NCBI GenBank assembly: GCA_032716605.1
Contig: CM064501.1
Coordinates: 20,130,687-20,194,686 of the forward strand
Direction: 5' to 3'
Length of the DNA: 64,000 bases
DNA from: Paralithodes platypus
Taxonomy: Eukaryota; Arthropoda; Malacostraca; Decapoda; Lithodidae
This document shows, one piece after another, positions 45,351 through 55,645 of this stretch; position 1 is the stretch's first letter; every line of letters begins with the position of its first letter. The position numbers and the translations under genes are program-made. The notes beneath the pieces were generated by a model. It saw only the letters and a program-made list of their open reading frames with translations, was not told the origin of the DNA and did no database searches.

Positions 45351-45540
45351 TTGCATTGTGAAAACATCCAAACTAACTCTTCTATTGCAAATTTAATGGA
45401 AAAGCGTGGATACTCTCAACGTGTAGCACAACCAACAACTGAAAATGGTACACTAATTGATCATGTTTATGCTAAGAGATTAGGAAATATGAAGGTGAAA
45501 GTTATTCCCACATATTACAGTTATCATAGTGAATTTCTAT
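45351..45540 (+). pseudogene. Endonuclease/exonuclease/phosphatase (EEP) domain fragment
   Basis: The start of the 131-codon frame 45351-45746 reads LMEKRGYSQRVAQPTTENGT, then LIDHVYAKRLGN and TYYSYHSEFLL. This is the C-terminal end of EEP-type endonucleases found in mobile elements, where the pattern is PTTxxGTLIDHVY followed by a terminal Y-S-D-H. The catalytic D-H reads Y-H here, so the fragment is inactive. After about 45540 the frame turns hydrophobic and unrelated. The parent could be a Helitron-like or LINE element. Confidence 0.5.
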
Positions 45541-46083
45541 TGAAATTTGAATGCTCCTTTTTGTATGTTTTTCCCCTTCTATTCTTATTCTGTCTAATTC
45601 GGTTGTCCTCCGGACGGCCTATATCATATGCCACCCTGGCCTGGCTAGTTTATTGGCTCCTGACTTTATTTGTGTCTATGGTCGTTGGTGCGGTCAAGCT
45701 GACTCGATTCCCCTCAGTGGTGTATTATGTGTGTATCTCGGTGTGATTTATTTCTTCCTTAGACCTGATTTCTCATTTTTCGCCCTTGATCACTTCTTAA
45801 TTGGTACTGCAGTGTAGCATTTCTTGACTCACCCTTCGGCCCTACCCTATAAGAGTTCTGCTGTGGAACTCATGTGGTGCGGCTGAATTGGTGAAATGGT
45901 GAGAAATATCTGCGTATCTTCACCTTCCTAGATTTGTTCACCTCTTGCCCTTCCCTACCTATCATATCTTGATTGGTTGTCCATCTTGATCTAATCCTTC
46001 AGGCCAGCCCTATAAGAGTTTTTTGGGGGAACTCGGTGGTCTGGTTAAACTATTTTAATAATTATCTTTTTAAATATTTTTTC
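45541..46083. other. Unassigned, with two small AAGAGTT...GAACTC hairpins
   Basis: CCCTATAAGAGTTCTGCTGT followed by GGAACTC at about 45843-45870, and CCCTATAAGAGTTTTTTGGG followed by GGAACTC at about 46008-46036. Both can form short stems. No coding domain. Confidence 0.5.
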
Positions 46084-46960
46084 GGTTATATGCCCCCTGC
46101 TGGCAATATAACGATGACATGACATGGGGGGGTGAGGGGTGGCAAAGCCACCCCTCAACATATTATTGTATCCATTGGCATTCAAAATAGACGGGAACAT
46201 GATTGCAAACGTCCGCCGCCTCCGTCATGTTTACATTTGTCGATCGCCGTTGTTAAGTTCGCGTCTATTTTGACGGCGATTTATTTTGGTTATTTGCCCC
46301 CTGCTGGAAATATATATGATGATGACAATATGTCATGGGGGGGGGGTGAAGGGGGGCAAAGCCCAACCTCAACATATTATTGTATCCAAAGGCAGTCTAA
46401 ATAGACAGAAAAAGGATGGCAAGCGTCCGACGCCACTACGCGTACGCGTAGTGTAAACAAGGCTGGCGATACACCCGGAAACTACATCCTACCCGGCTAA
46501 TGTCCTTTCAAAGGGGTAGCCTATAAATTAGTAAACACTAGGATAGCCTATACCCGGTCAGGTGATACGCCCGATAACGCAACTCTTGCCGATAGGCCTA
46601 GCCTAAAGGCTAACCTATTCATAAAGGTGTCTATTTTGACGGTGATTTTTTCGGTTATTTGCCCCCTGCTGGCAATATATATGATGGTGACAATATGTCA
46701 TGGGGGGGGGGGGGGATTGAGGGGGGCAAAGCCCCCCTCAACATATTATTGTATCCAATGGCATTCAAAATAGACGGGAACTTTATTGCAAACGTCCGAC
46801 ACCTCCCCCGCCACCGCCATGTTTACATGTGTCGATCGCCGTGGTTAAGTTCGCATCTATTTTGACGGCGATTTTTTTCGGTTATTTGCCCCCTGCTGGC
46901 AATATATAAGATGATGACAATATGTCATGGGGGGGGGGGGGGGTGATGGGGGGCCTCAAC
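46084..46960. repeat. Irregular tandem repeat with G-tracts
   Basis: GCCCCCTGCTGG recurs at about 46092, 46295, 46661 and 46888 (spacings about 203, 366 and 227 bp). Each is followed by AATATATATGATG, ATGTCATG and a run of 5-17 G. GTCTATTTTGACGGCGATTT and its near-inverse AAAATAGACGGGAA lie in the units. The longer second interval contains extra sequence including a perfect 20-bp palindrome (46434-46453). Confidence 0.85.
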
Positions 46961-48014
46961 AATAACCTCTAACCTCTGTATCTCAAAAAGGGCTAGAGCA
47001 AATTGGCTGCAAATTTCCACATCTAGGCTATTCCTTGACTGACTCTTCCCAAATGGTAGACATATTAGCTTGATCACTCTAGTTGTTTTTTAGTTACAGA
47101 GGTTATAGGTCATGATTTCTTGCCTACTTCCAGCGAATAGACTAGGCCTATTGTAGATTGGCAAAATATTTGCTTAATAGGCCTAGGTTATGTTGGCTGT
47201 GCAATTGTCTCGATTTGACTATTTTTACCTAATTAGGCCTAAAGCAGCCTGAGCCTATTCCCAACCCCCAAACAGTATCCCATGTTAAGCCCTAGGCTAG
47301 GCCTAGGCCTAATCCCACTCTCAATAAAAATTCGAACTGATAAATTCGTACCTACCGGTAGCGCTGCCTAGGCTAGGCCTATATTTTTCGTGAATAGATA
47401 TAGAAAATGGTTTAAAGGAAAGACCATCCTATATTATGTTCAAATAATATGTAATAGCACTGTGTATGGTTGTATTAAATTTAAATAGTGATAGATATGT
47501 ATATTAATGGGATAAATACTCTGAAGTTCGCATACGTTTAGAAAATTATAGTGCAACACTGTTGCCAGATACTAATCAATCCCATTATCATTACTCATTT
47601 GCATAATTTCAAATACCTAGGACATTAATATAATATGTTCCTATCTTTTTTGTAGTGATATTTGTATGATTTAGTGGTATATTTGTGTCTGTCTAGGGTT
47701 ATAATGCATTGTGAAAGTTACCTCTGAATCTCTGACTTGGTAACAGTTCGGTATGGGCCGGCTTAAGTAACCCTGCTTTCTTTGAGTACTACACGGCAAG
47801 AGAAGCTTTCGGTTCTGTCACAGACTGTCATTACTGTTCAAGGTAAACAGCAACTGCTAAATTCGACATCATGTTCAAATAATATGTAATTGCACTGTCT
47901 ATGGTTGTATTAGACAACAATTGTGATAGGTTTCTTTTTTATGTGGATACATAGTATTAAGCTGAATAAACTAAATACCGAAAGTTCACTAGAGTGGTTG
48001 TTGATACATTTGCT
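46961..48014. other. Unassigned, AGGCCT-rich then AT-rich
   Basis: AGGCCTAGGCCTAA-like runs at about 47240-47320; no other feature. TCAAATAATATGTAATAGCA (about 47441) and TCAAATAATATGTAATTGCA (about 47874) are a pair of similar ~60-bp segments. Confidence 0.45.
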
Positions 48015-48910
48015 AGATATGAGGGAGGAGGGAGGTAGGAAGGAAGGGCAGGGTAAGTCACACAGGCAATTGCCAAAACTTTAAAGGTACATATCATTGT
48101 TATTAAACAGAGCATTTGGCAAAGGGAGGAATTGTTAAAAACCTTAGCCAATACTCTGTCATTCACCAAAAATAAATTTGAATTATCATTATTATTTGGT
48201 AGGGTAGGTATGTATAGGTAGGCTGGCCAAATAATTGCTGGAATTCGCAGGGACTAACTGTTTTCAGAGAGTTAAATACAAAAAAAAATAATAGATCTGA
48301 ATATTAAAGAGACTATGTTATTAAGCAAAACTGGGGGATGCGTGGAAGCCTATAGACTGTAGACGGTAAACTTTGTGTGGGTAGCGAATGCGGTTTTAAA
48401 GTCATTTAACCCGTACAGCCCCAGCGACGCGTCTGACGCGTCGGCGATGTATGTAACGCACAGCCCCAGAGACGCGTCTGGCGCGTCACCCTAATTGCTC
48501 CGACCGTAACCTCAGGTGTAGCCACTCAAGAGGGCTCAGATTTGTATGGGAACTGTGTACGTATCCCACGCAACTGTGCCGATGGTTGAAAACTCTCAAA
48601 GTCCACGTGCGTGCGCGTGAGCGCGCAATAACCTGGTTTTTTGGGGTAATTGCCTTCAATTTTTTACTCTTGTAAAATACGTTTTCGGGGGCTCTGTAGG
48701 ACCATTCTTTAAGCTTTTTGAGCGGTTTTTCGTGGTTTTTCCTTCATTCCTAACCCATTCGCTATTGTTTCTGGAATAAAACCATTTTTGAAAACCGGCC
48801 GGGTTCTGGTGAACAAACATTACAAAACTAGCCGGGGCTCCACGGGTTAAGAATAGACAGTTTTCAATGCTGCGGCCAAACTATTGTGGCCAAACTATTG
48901 TGATGGATAC
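48015..48910 (+). repeat. Dispersed repeat D, copy 2 (interrupted by a MITE)
   Basis: Collinear with 25590-26290 through CAGTTTTCAATGCTGCGG, then fused to R2 (deletion of D's 3' half). It contains a single copy (about 48328-48369) of the 40-bp unit that is expanded about 19-fold at 55646, and the empty TTAA (48396-48399) of the MITE at 56441. Confidence 0.8.
48406..48850. mobile_element. TTAA MITE with GACGCGTC palindromes, copy 1
   Basis: TTAA at 48406-48409 and 48847-48850; the empty site is 56784-56787 in D copy 3. Ends are TTAACCCGTACAGCCCCAGC and, reversed, TTAACCCGTGGAGCCCCGGC. Near the left end GACGCGTCTGACGCGTC and a second GACGCGTCTGGCGCGTC occur. A second copy lies at 63274-63684 in the opposite orientation. 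Confidence 0.92.
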
Positions 48911-49518
48911 AAAAGCTGTGTCACAGATATCAAAAGATAATTTAACTTATCGGGCATAGAGAAACTACAGAAGGAACAGATTGTGCAAACAAACATGAGC
49001 GAGAGAGGGAGAGATTGGCTGTATAAAAGATCTGCCTCTATTTGTTTAGTAACAGAGTTGTAGATATGTGGAATAGGCTACCGAGTGCTATAATGGGATC
49101 AAGAACAATAGAGCTTCAACTTGAAATTAGATAGAACGAGATTGGTTGGGTGTGAAAGGGATCTGCCATGTGTATTGGCTCTCTGCAGACTCCCGTTTCC
49201 TTATTTTGTTTATGTTCTCATTTGTGAGGGAGAGAGTATGGCAAGAGAGAATAGGATGTCGTAAACGTAAGGAAGATAGCGATAAATATGAGAGAGAGAG
49301 AGAGCATGGGATGGATTGGGTGTGAAAGGGATCTGACATGTGTGGGCCAATCGGCTCTCTGCAAACGCTGGTTTTCTTATGTTCTCATTTGTGAGAGAGA
49401 CAGAGACTAGGATGTCATAAATGTAAGGAAGACAGAGATAAATGAGAGAGTTTTTATGAGATGGGTTGGGTGTGAAAAGGATCTGTCTTGTGTGGGCCAA
49501 TTGGCTCTCTACAGACTC
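48911..49518 (+). repeat. R2 fragment plus CR1 LINE 3'-end array 3, left part
   Basis: R2 remnant to 48985 (TGGATACAAAAGCTGTGTC...GGAACAGATTGTG), then array units with GTTGTAGATATGTGGAATAG at about 49062 and repeated GTGAAAGGGATCTG phrases. The array is interrupted after CTCTACAGACTC at 49518 and resumes at 54251. Confidence 0.85.
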
Positions 49519-49662
49519 TCGATCTCGATTGATAATGTGTAGGGCGCTGGACTTGCGCATATCACACATATAAGGGTATTAGGGTGGAGGATGGGGGTCA
49601 GGATATAGGATGGGGGGAGCTAAGTGGAGGGTTTATGGTGTGCTTGTAATGTGGGCGAAATG

Positions 49663-51693
49663 TTAGTTTATTCTGTGTTTGAATGTGTCTAGTGTAGGGC
49701 TCTTTATTGTATCTTCTGGGAGACTGTTCCAATCCCGTATGGTTCGTGGAAAGAATGAGCGTTTATAGAAGTCAGTATTAGTGTGGTATGTTTGGTACTT
49801 ATGAGAATGTGTGTTACGAGTGTTGCGGGTGTTTGAGTTGTGTAGGTATTCATATTTGTTAATGTCAATATAATTGTGTGTGATTTTATACATTACTGTG
49901 AGTCTGTGCCTGAGTCTTCGTGTGTTAAGGGTTTCCATGATTATTTGATTTTTGATACGGGTTGTGATGCCTGGGGTTTGCGTGTAATTGTGTGTGATGA
50001 ACCTGGCTGCTTTTGTGTTAATTTTTTCAAGTGTGTTAATGTTAAATTGAGTGTATGGATCCCATACTGCGGCGCAGTACTCCAGTGTTGGGCGAACAAG
50101 GGTGTTATAAGCTATGTGTTTGATGTCTCGTGTACAATTGTGTAAATTCCTCCTCAAGAACCCTAGTGTACGGTTTGCCTGACTTTGTATGTGATGAATG
50201 TGGGTGTTGAATCTTAGGTTGGTGGAGAGGTGGACGCCAAGATATTTGTATGAAGGAACTGATTCTAGTGGTTGGTTGTGTAATGTGTAATTGAAAGTGA
50301 TGGGTGATCGGGAGCGGGTAAAGCGGAGTTTACATTTATCGGGGCGGAAAGACATCTGCCAGGTGTTCTCCCAATGTTCGAGGGCGTTTAAGTCTTGCTG
50401 GATAAGTCCACAGTCGTCTCTAGTCAGTATGGGCCTAAACATCAAACTATCGTCGGCAAATAGTCTAGTAGAAGAGTTAGGTGTTGACAGAGGAAGGTCA
50501 TTAATATAAAGAAGGAAAAGAAGAGGGCCAAGAACGGTGCCTTGTGGGACACCAGAAGAAACAGGGACAGAGTCTGAGGAAGAGCCATCATGGAGTACTC
50601 GTTGAGTCCGTTTTGTAAGGAAATTAGTGATCCAGTGAAGAGTAGGTCCAGTTATACCGTAAAAAGCTAATTTATGCTGAAGTCTTTTGTGGGGTACTTT
50701 GTCAAAGGCTTTGGCGAAATCGAGGATAATAGCGTCAACCTGTTTAATGTCTCGTCGGTCCAGTTGTTTAGTTATGTCATGATATGTGGCAATGAGTTGT
50801 GATTCGCATGATCTTTTGGGCCGAAATCCATGTTGTGCGTCAGTAAGGATGTTGTTTGCGTCTAGGTGATTCATAATGTGTTTATGTATAATGTGTTCTA
50901 AAATTTTGCATGGGATGGATGTGAGTGAGATGGGTCTATAATTCTTGGGGTCAGTCCTGTCACCTGTCTTGAAAAGGGGAGTGATGTTCGCACAAAGCCA
51001 GTCAGGTGGAAGGATGCCTGTGTGAAGTGACTGAGTAAAGATGCTTTGCAGGATGGGGGCAAGGATTGAGGCACAATTTTTTAGGATAAAGGCAGGGATG
51101 TTGTCAGGACCAGTGGCTTTGTTTGTGTCAAGTGTCTCTAGTAGTTTCTGTATGCCGTTAGTCGTTATGTCTAGGTGGGGTATGGGTGGGTAGGGGTTTT
51201 CAGGCATGTTAGGTATTTGGTTGTTTTCTTGTGTGAATACTGATTGGATATGAGTGTTGAGTATCTGTGCTTTGTGTTCTGGAGTGGTTTGTAGAGCGTC
51301 ATTGTTGTCTTTAAGTGATGTGATGTTGGTGGTATCCTGCCTGCGCGACTTGAAAAATTTGAAGAAATGTTTGGTGTTGTTTCTGACGTTGTCTGCGAGA
51401 TAAGAAGCTATGTGTTTGCGTTCCGCTTTTATTATGTTTTTGGCAAATGATTTTTGGTGTGATGTATATGCGGTCCAGTTTTCAGGTGTGTTGTGTGTCT
51501 GCGCGCGTTTATAAAGTCTTTGTTTTTTGCGATGTTGTCTACGTAGATCCCTGGTGAACCATGGAAGAGTATATCTACTTGATGGGGTTTTTTGTGGTAT
51601 GTATTTGTGCATGGCTGTATGGATGGTGTGTTGCAAGTTGTTCCAGTTTGTTAAGAGGGGTCTTGTGTGTGGGTCTGTTAAAAAAAAAGTCAT
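49663..51693 (-). pseudogene. LINE reverse transcriptase (676-codon frame)
   Basis: Intact from fingers to C-terminus. KATGPDNIPAFILK (192-205) and NYRPISLTSIPCKILEHII (251-269) are fingers, QHGFRPKRS is 287-295, IILDFAKAFDKVPHKRL (322-338) carries the first catalytic Asp, GVPQGTVLGPLLFLLYINDL (381-400) is motif B, and LFADDSLMF (411-419) is the catalytic A-D-D box. The C-terminus FPRTIRDWNSLPEDTI is the usual thumb/tail of jockey/CR1-group LINEs. The frame joins the endonuclease frame through a T9 run (51680-51688) that is one base out of register. The enzyme makes cDNA at a nicked target. Confidence 0.95.
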
Positions 51694-51784
51694 TTTTGAG
51701 TTTAGTCAAGTCTTGTTTGATCGCGTCTAAGTCAGCTCTGGAGTAGATAAAGATAGGTCTTGGTCGCTGTTTTTGTCTAGTTGG

Positions 51785-52560
51785 TCAGAGATCAGCGTCA
51801 ACAAGTACAATGTCATGGTCGCTCAGTCCTGGAACAACTTGTGTGTTTGTTATGTGAAGAATGTTGTTAGTGAGAAATAGGTCTAAGGTGTGAGATGTGG
51901 TAGAAGGGCCGCCGTCACCACCGGGGCGAGTTTGTGTTCGTGTTGGCTTGAGTACTGTTTGTGAAAGTGAGAATGTATTGATGGTGTCTATGAAGGTATC
52001 GTGTAGTTGGCGTCTATTAGTGTGGGGAATGATAGGATCAGGAGTGTCAGCATCGGGAGGGTCGAGGGGAGAGATGGCAGTCCAGTCAATGTCAGGGAGG
52101 TTAAAATCGCCTGAGATCCATATGTGCTTGCCTGCGTTAATACGTGCTAGGGATGTGTGAAGGTTGTGTAAGTAATCAGTGTTGGAAGAAGGTGGTCTGT
52201 AGAAAGCAGCGAGAAGGAGTGATTTACAGTTAGAAAATTGGAGTTGGATCCAGACGATTTCACAGTCTGTGTCGAGGTCCGGTCTGTGTTTAACTGTGAG
52301 GCCAGGTTTGGTGGCAATCAGTACACCACCACCTTTCCCGGCCTCTGGCAAGCGGTCTTTACGTATTACTGTCATGTTAAAGGGAGGTGGGAATATTTCT
52401 GTCGAGTCAATGTCCGGCGTCAACCATGTCTCAGTCCCTATTATGATGTCAGGGTTATAGGTGGTGATGGTATGCTGTAGTTGGGGTATTTTTGATTGGA
52501 TGCTGCGAAAATTAATATTAAGGAGGCGGAGGGTTGTTGGACTATGATGAGGAATGTCGG
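51785..52560 (-). pseudogene. LINE AP-type endonuclease domain
   Basis: NINFRSIQSKIPQLQ and IIIGTETWLTPDID (N-terminal Asn and Glu motifs) are followed by LPEAGKGGGVLIATK, LLLAAFYRPPSSN, HIWISGDFNLPDIDW (Asp-x-Asn) and PGLSDHDIVLVD (catalytic Asp-His). All EEP catalytic motifs are present. The computed start at 52423 is a TTG inside the domain; the frame is open upstream to about 52660, where it meets the PHD frame across a C7 run. It ends at a TGA (51785) about 90 bp before the RT frame, while sense continues in the same frame beyond the TGA. Confidence 0.93.
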
Positions 52561-52658
52561 ATATGGAGTCAAGTGAGTTGGGAAAAGATATGGAGGAACA
52601 GTCTAGGGTAGAGTCGGATGGTATGGAGGTGGAGTTGGAAGATAAGGAGGAATGAGAC

Positions 52659-53693
52659 CTAGGGGGGGTAATGATAGGAGAGATTGGGGTGAGAGTTTAG
52701 GGAGGAGGAGGAAGAGATGGATGGATGGGAATGGATATAAGTGGAAGGTGAGGATTCTAAGGAAGAAGGAACTAGTAGTGTGGGGCTCATTGATAAGGAA
52801 GGAGATGGATGGTTTGAGGGTGGTAGTGATTGGTGAGAATGGTTTAGAGCAGGTGAGTAGTGATTATGTGAATGATTTTGGTTGGAATGGGGTGTATTTA
52901 TTATTGAGGATGAGTTGCGAGAGGTCGATGAGTCCCCAGAACACTGGGAGAACATCTGGGGACTTGGTATTATGCTAAGAATTAGTGGTGGGGAGCTGTG
53001 AGATGGAATATGTTTGACTGGTGTTGAGTGTTTAGGGTTCAAGAGAGAGGTGTGTTGTTTAGGAGGATTGTTCGTGTTATGTTCATTTAGTGTGTCGAAG
53101 GAGTTGTATAATGGGATGGGAGAAGATGAGAAGAAAGAACTAGAGAAATTAGGCATGCCGCAACTGCCGCAGATCCAAGAGACGCTATTGTCAACTAATC
53201 CAGCATAAACCTGTGTGAAAGATCCGAGACAGCTGACATGATACCAGCCTTCATGTTCGGACCTATCACCGCAGGGTTCACACTGAATGGCCCTCTGCCC
53301 CCATTTAACTGCTTTTCTACAAATATAACATGGGTATTTGGGACAGTAGGGTCCAGGGTTGACCATAGCGCCCGTGTCACCACACAGTAGCAACAGAAGT
53401 AGGATGGTGTGTTTTTTATGTGTGTTTGTATTGCTGTGGTGTGGTTTGGAGCACTGGGTTACAGAGAGGGCTAGTGTTGTTGTGTCATTGTATGTGCTTG
53501 GTGGTGTTTGAGCTAGTTTATGTGTAACTGAATGTAGTGTCAAAACAAGGAGTGTAATTGTAATAATATGTGAGGTAATGTGTGAGGCTAAGAAATGTGT
53601 TAAATGTAAAGACTTTACCTTATGTGAGGGTGAATATTTCCGGTGTTTGCGTGTTCTCGGCCATACTCGAACCGAGTTATTTTGGCCTGTCAT
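52659..53693 (-). pseudogene. LINE ORF1-like protein with PHD finger and 2A-like motif
   Basis: A 344-codon frame from ATG 53693. It has a basic start, a hydrophobic stretch (HIITITLLVLTLHSV, about 40-54), then LLLLLLCGDTGAMVNPGP followed by a PHD-type zinc finger: CYICRKAVKWGQ, CEPCGDRSE, HVSC and CGSC (C4-H-C3 spacing). The rest is Ser/Pro/His-rich. N-P-G-P after a Leu-rich run and G-D resembles the 2A ribosome-skipping motif known from several non-LTR retrotransposons, though the D-V/I-E-x core is altered. The frame ends PP-stop at 52659 exactly at a C7 run, and a one-base shift there opens the endonuclease frame, so ORF1 and ORF2 were probably one polyprotein. Confidence 0.85.
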
Positions 53694-53757
53694 GGTAGTT
53701 TGGGGTAGTTTGTAGTAAGTATATTTAAAAAATTGCTAGCGTTGCTTAAGTCAAATG

Positions 53758-54082
53758 TTAAGGGGAGGTATTTAGTTTGTTTCCTAGACTTCCATCAAGC
53801 TTAAAATGACACCCCCTTGAGTCCCTTTCAAGATAAATTTATACATTTTTCGGCAGAAAAATTTCCCGGCCGAAGGCCGGTTCCTCTTAAATTACAGGCT
53901 CGCTATCGCTCGCCAGGATAAAATCGACACCTGAATTGCACGAAAGGTCTTAATATGGGGTGAAAGTTCTTAAAATCGCTAAACTAATGGGGAAAACGTT
54001 TTATAATATAAAAAGCAATGGGGCTAAACATGAGGGAGAAAGGGGTCAAGAAAAAATCCCTCAAGTGGAGATCTCCCCTTAA
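53758..54082 (-). mobile_element. TTAAGGGGAG MITE, copy 1
   Basis: TTAA at 53758-53761 and 54079-54082. Ends are TTAAGGGGAGGTATTTAGTT and, reversed, TTAAGGGGAGATCTCCACTT. The interior has GGCCGAAGGCCGG and GCTCGCTATCGCTCGCC. The same element lies in the opposite orientation at 56441-56777. It sits in the 5' leader of the LINE. Confidence 0.9.
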
Positions 54083-54250
54083 AAGGTCTAATTCTAAATT
54101 GTAAAGAAAAGTTACAATGCGTCGAGTTAAAAAAACTAATGTTGATGTTTGATTAAAAACCACTCAGCTGGACAAGGGGGCGGGGCGAGGCAGGGCGGGA
54201 AAAGGAGAGGGAGCAGCAGCGCCCACACTGTCTGGCAGTTGGCACACTGT

Positions 54251-55150
54251 CATTTTCTTATGTTCCTATTTCTTACAATTGTGTTTTGGTTGCAGGTATA
54301 TGATAACGTGGGTGTATAGTAAGTAGTGTAAATAACAGGTAACGTTTATGATGGGTTTGGTGTGAAAGGGATCTGCCTTATGTGGGCCACTTTGCTCTGC
54401 AGACTCTCATTTTCATCTTGGTTGCATGTGTAAGGGATCTGCCTCATTTGTACCGGTGTGCAAATAAGAGAGAGAGAGAGATTGGCTGTGTAAGGGATCT
54501 GCCTCTATTCGCTTGGTATAAGAGTTGTAGATATGTGGAATAGGCTACCGAGTGCTATAGTAGGATCAATAACAATAGAGCTTCAACATAAAATTTGATT
54601 GAACGAGATGAGTTGGGTGTGAAAGGGATCTGCCGTGTGTGGGCCAATCGGCTCTCTGCAGACTCCCATTTTCATCTTGGTAACATATGTAAGGGATCTG
54701 CCTCATTTGTACAAGTGTGCAAATAAGAGAGAGAGAGAGATTGGCTGTGTAAGGGATCTGCCTCTCGTAACAGAGTCGTAGATTACATATCTATGACTCT
54801 ACCTAGTGCTATAGTGAGATCAAGAACAATAGAGAATTTCAAGATAAAATCAGATAATCATATGGGCAAAATGGGTTGGATGTGAAAGGGATCTGCCTTT
54901 TGTGGGCCCCTTGTCTCTCTGCAGATTCCCATGTTCATCTTAGTTGCATGTGTAAGGGATCTGCCTCATTTGTACCGGTGTGCAAACAAACGAGCGACAG
55001 AGAGAGACTGGGTGTGTAAGGGATCTGCCTCTATTCGTTTAGTAATAGAGTTGTAGATATTTGGAATAGGCTACCGACTCCTATAGTGGGATCAAGAACA
55101 ATAGAGTTCAACATAAAATTAGATAGGACGAGATGGGTAATTGGGTGTGA
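54251..55150 (+). repeat. CR1 LINE 3'-end array 3, right part
   Basis: Resumes with CATTTTCTTATGTTCCTATT. It contains three GTAGATAT/GGAATAG units (about 54527, 54775, 55052) and numerous AAGGGATCTGCCTC phrases. At 55151 it joins repeat D at the same base as array 2 does at 44768. Confidence 0.85.
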
Positions 55151-55339
55151 AAGGCTGCCACGGGCGTGTCTGGCCACCATTTTGGATATCATATAAAAAG
55201 TTGCCCAATACAAAAATGCACCTTGTGTCAAAGTTTGGTCCCGATCCGACAAGCAGTTCCGGAGTTATTGCGTAAGAAACGGACTATATATATTTTTATG
55301 GAAGCATGCAATACTACTTGAACCCCTGATAACGTTGCT
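55151..55339 (+). repeat. Repeat D, 3' fragment
   Basis: GGCTGCCACGGGCGTGTCTG, AAAAGTTGCCCAATACAAAA and CCGGAGTTATTGCGT match D downstream of its centre. It ends at ACTTGAACCCCTGATAACGT and GCTTGC, immediately before the next D copy. Confidence 0.8.
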
Positions 55340-55645
55340 TGCTGTTTGAGGGAGGGGGAAAGGTAAGTCACACCACACCAAAAATTGTCAAAACTTTGAA
55401 GGTCTAGAACTTTGTTATTAAACAAAGCATTTGGCAAAGGGAGGAATTGTTAAAAACCTTAGCCAATACTCTGTTATTCACCAAAAATAAATTTGAATTA
55501 TCATTATTATTTGGTAGGGTAGGTATGTAGCCAATAGGTAGGTTGGCTAAATAATTGGTGGATTTCGTAGGGACTAACTGTTTTGAGAGTTAAATAAAAA
55601 AAAAATAATAGATCTGAATAATAAATCGACTATGATATTAAGAAA

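Larger units (their letters stand above)
49519..54250 (-). mobile_element. PHD-EN-RT non-LTR retrotransposon (CR1/jockey group), nearly full length
   Basis: Fills the gap in array 3 on the minus strand. Order from its 5' end: GC-rich leader (54083-54250), a TTAA MITE (53758-54082), a PHD-finger protein (52659-53693), endonuclease (about 51785-52560), RT (49663-51693), and a 3' tail ATCAATCGAGATCGAGA at 49519-49540. Two homopolymer frameshifts and one TGA break an otherwise continuous polyprotein. Without the MITE it is about 4.4 kb. Confidence 0.9.

Noticed and set aside
45540..45817. Hydrophobic membrane-protein-like frames
   Set aside because: Hydrophobicity comes from T-rich DNA after the EEP fragment; overlapping frames are equally open and no homologous pattern is visible.
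52238..52978. Plus-strand frames across the second LINE
   Set aside because: Antisense to endonuclease and PHD coding sequence.
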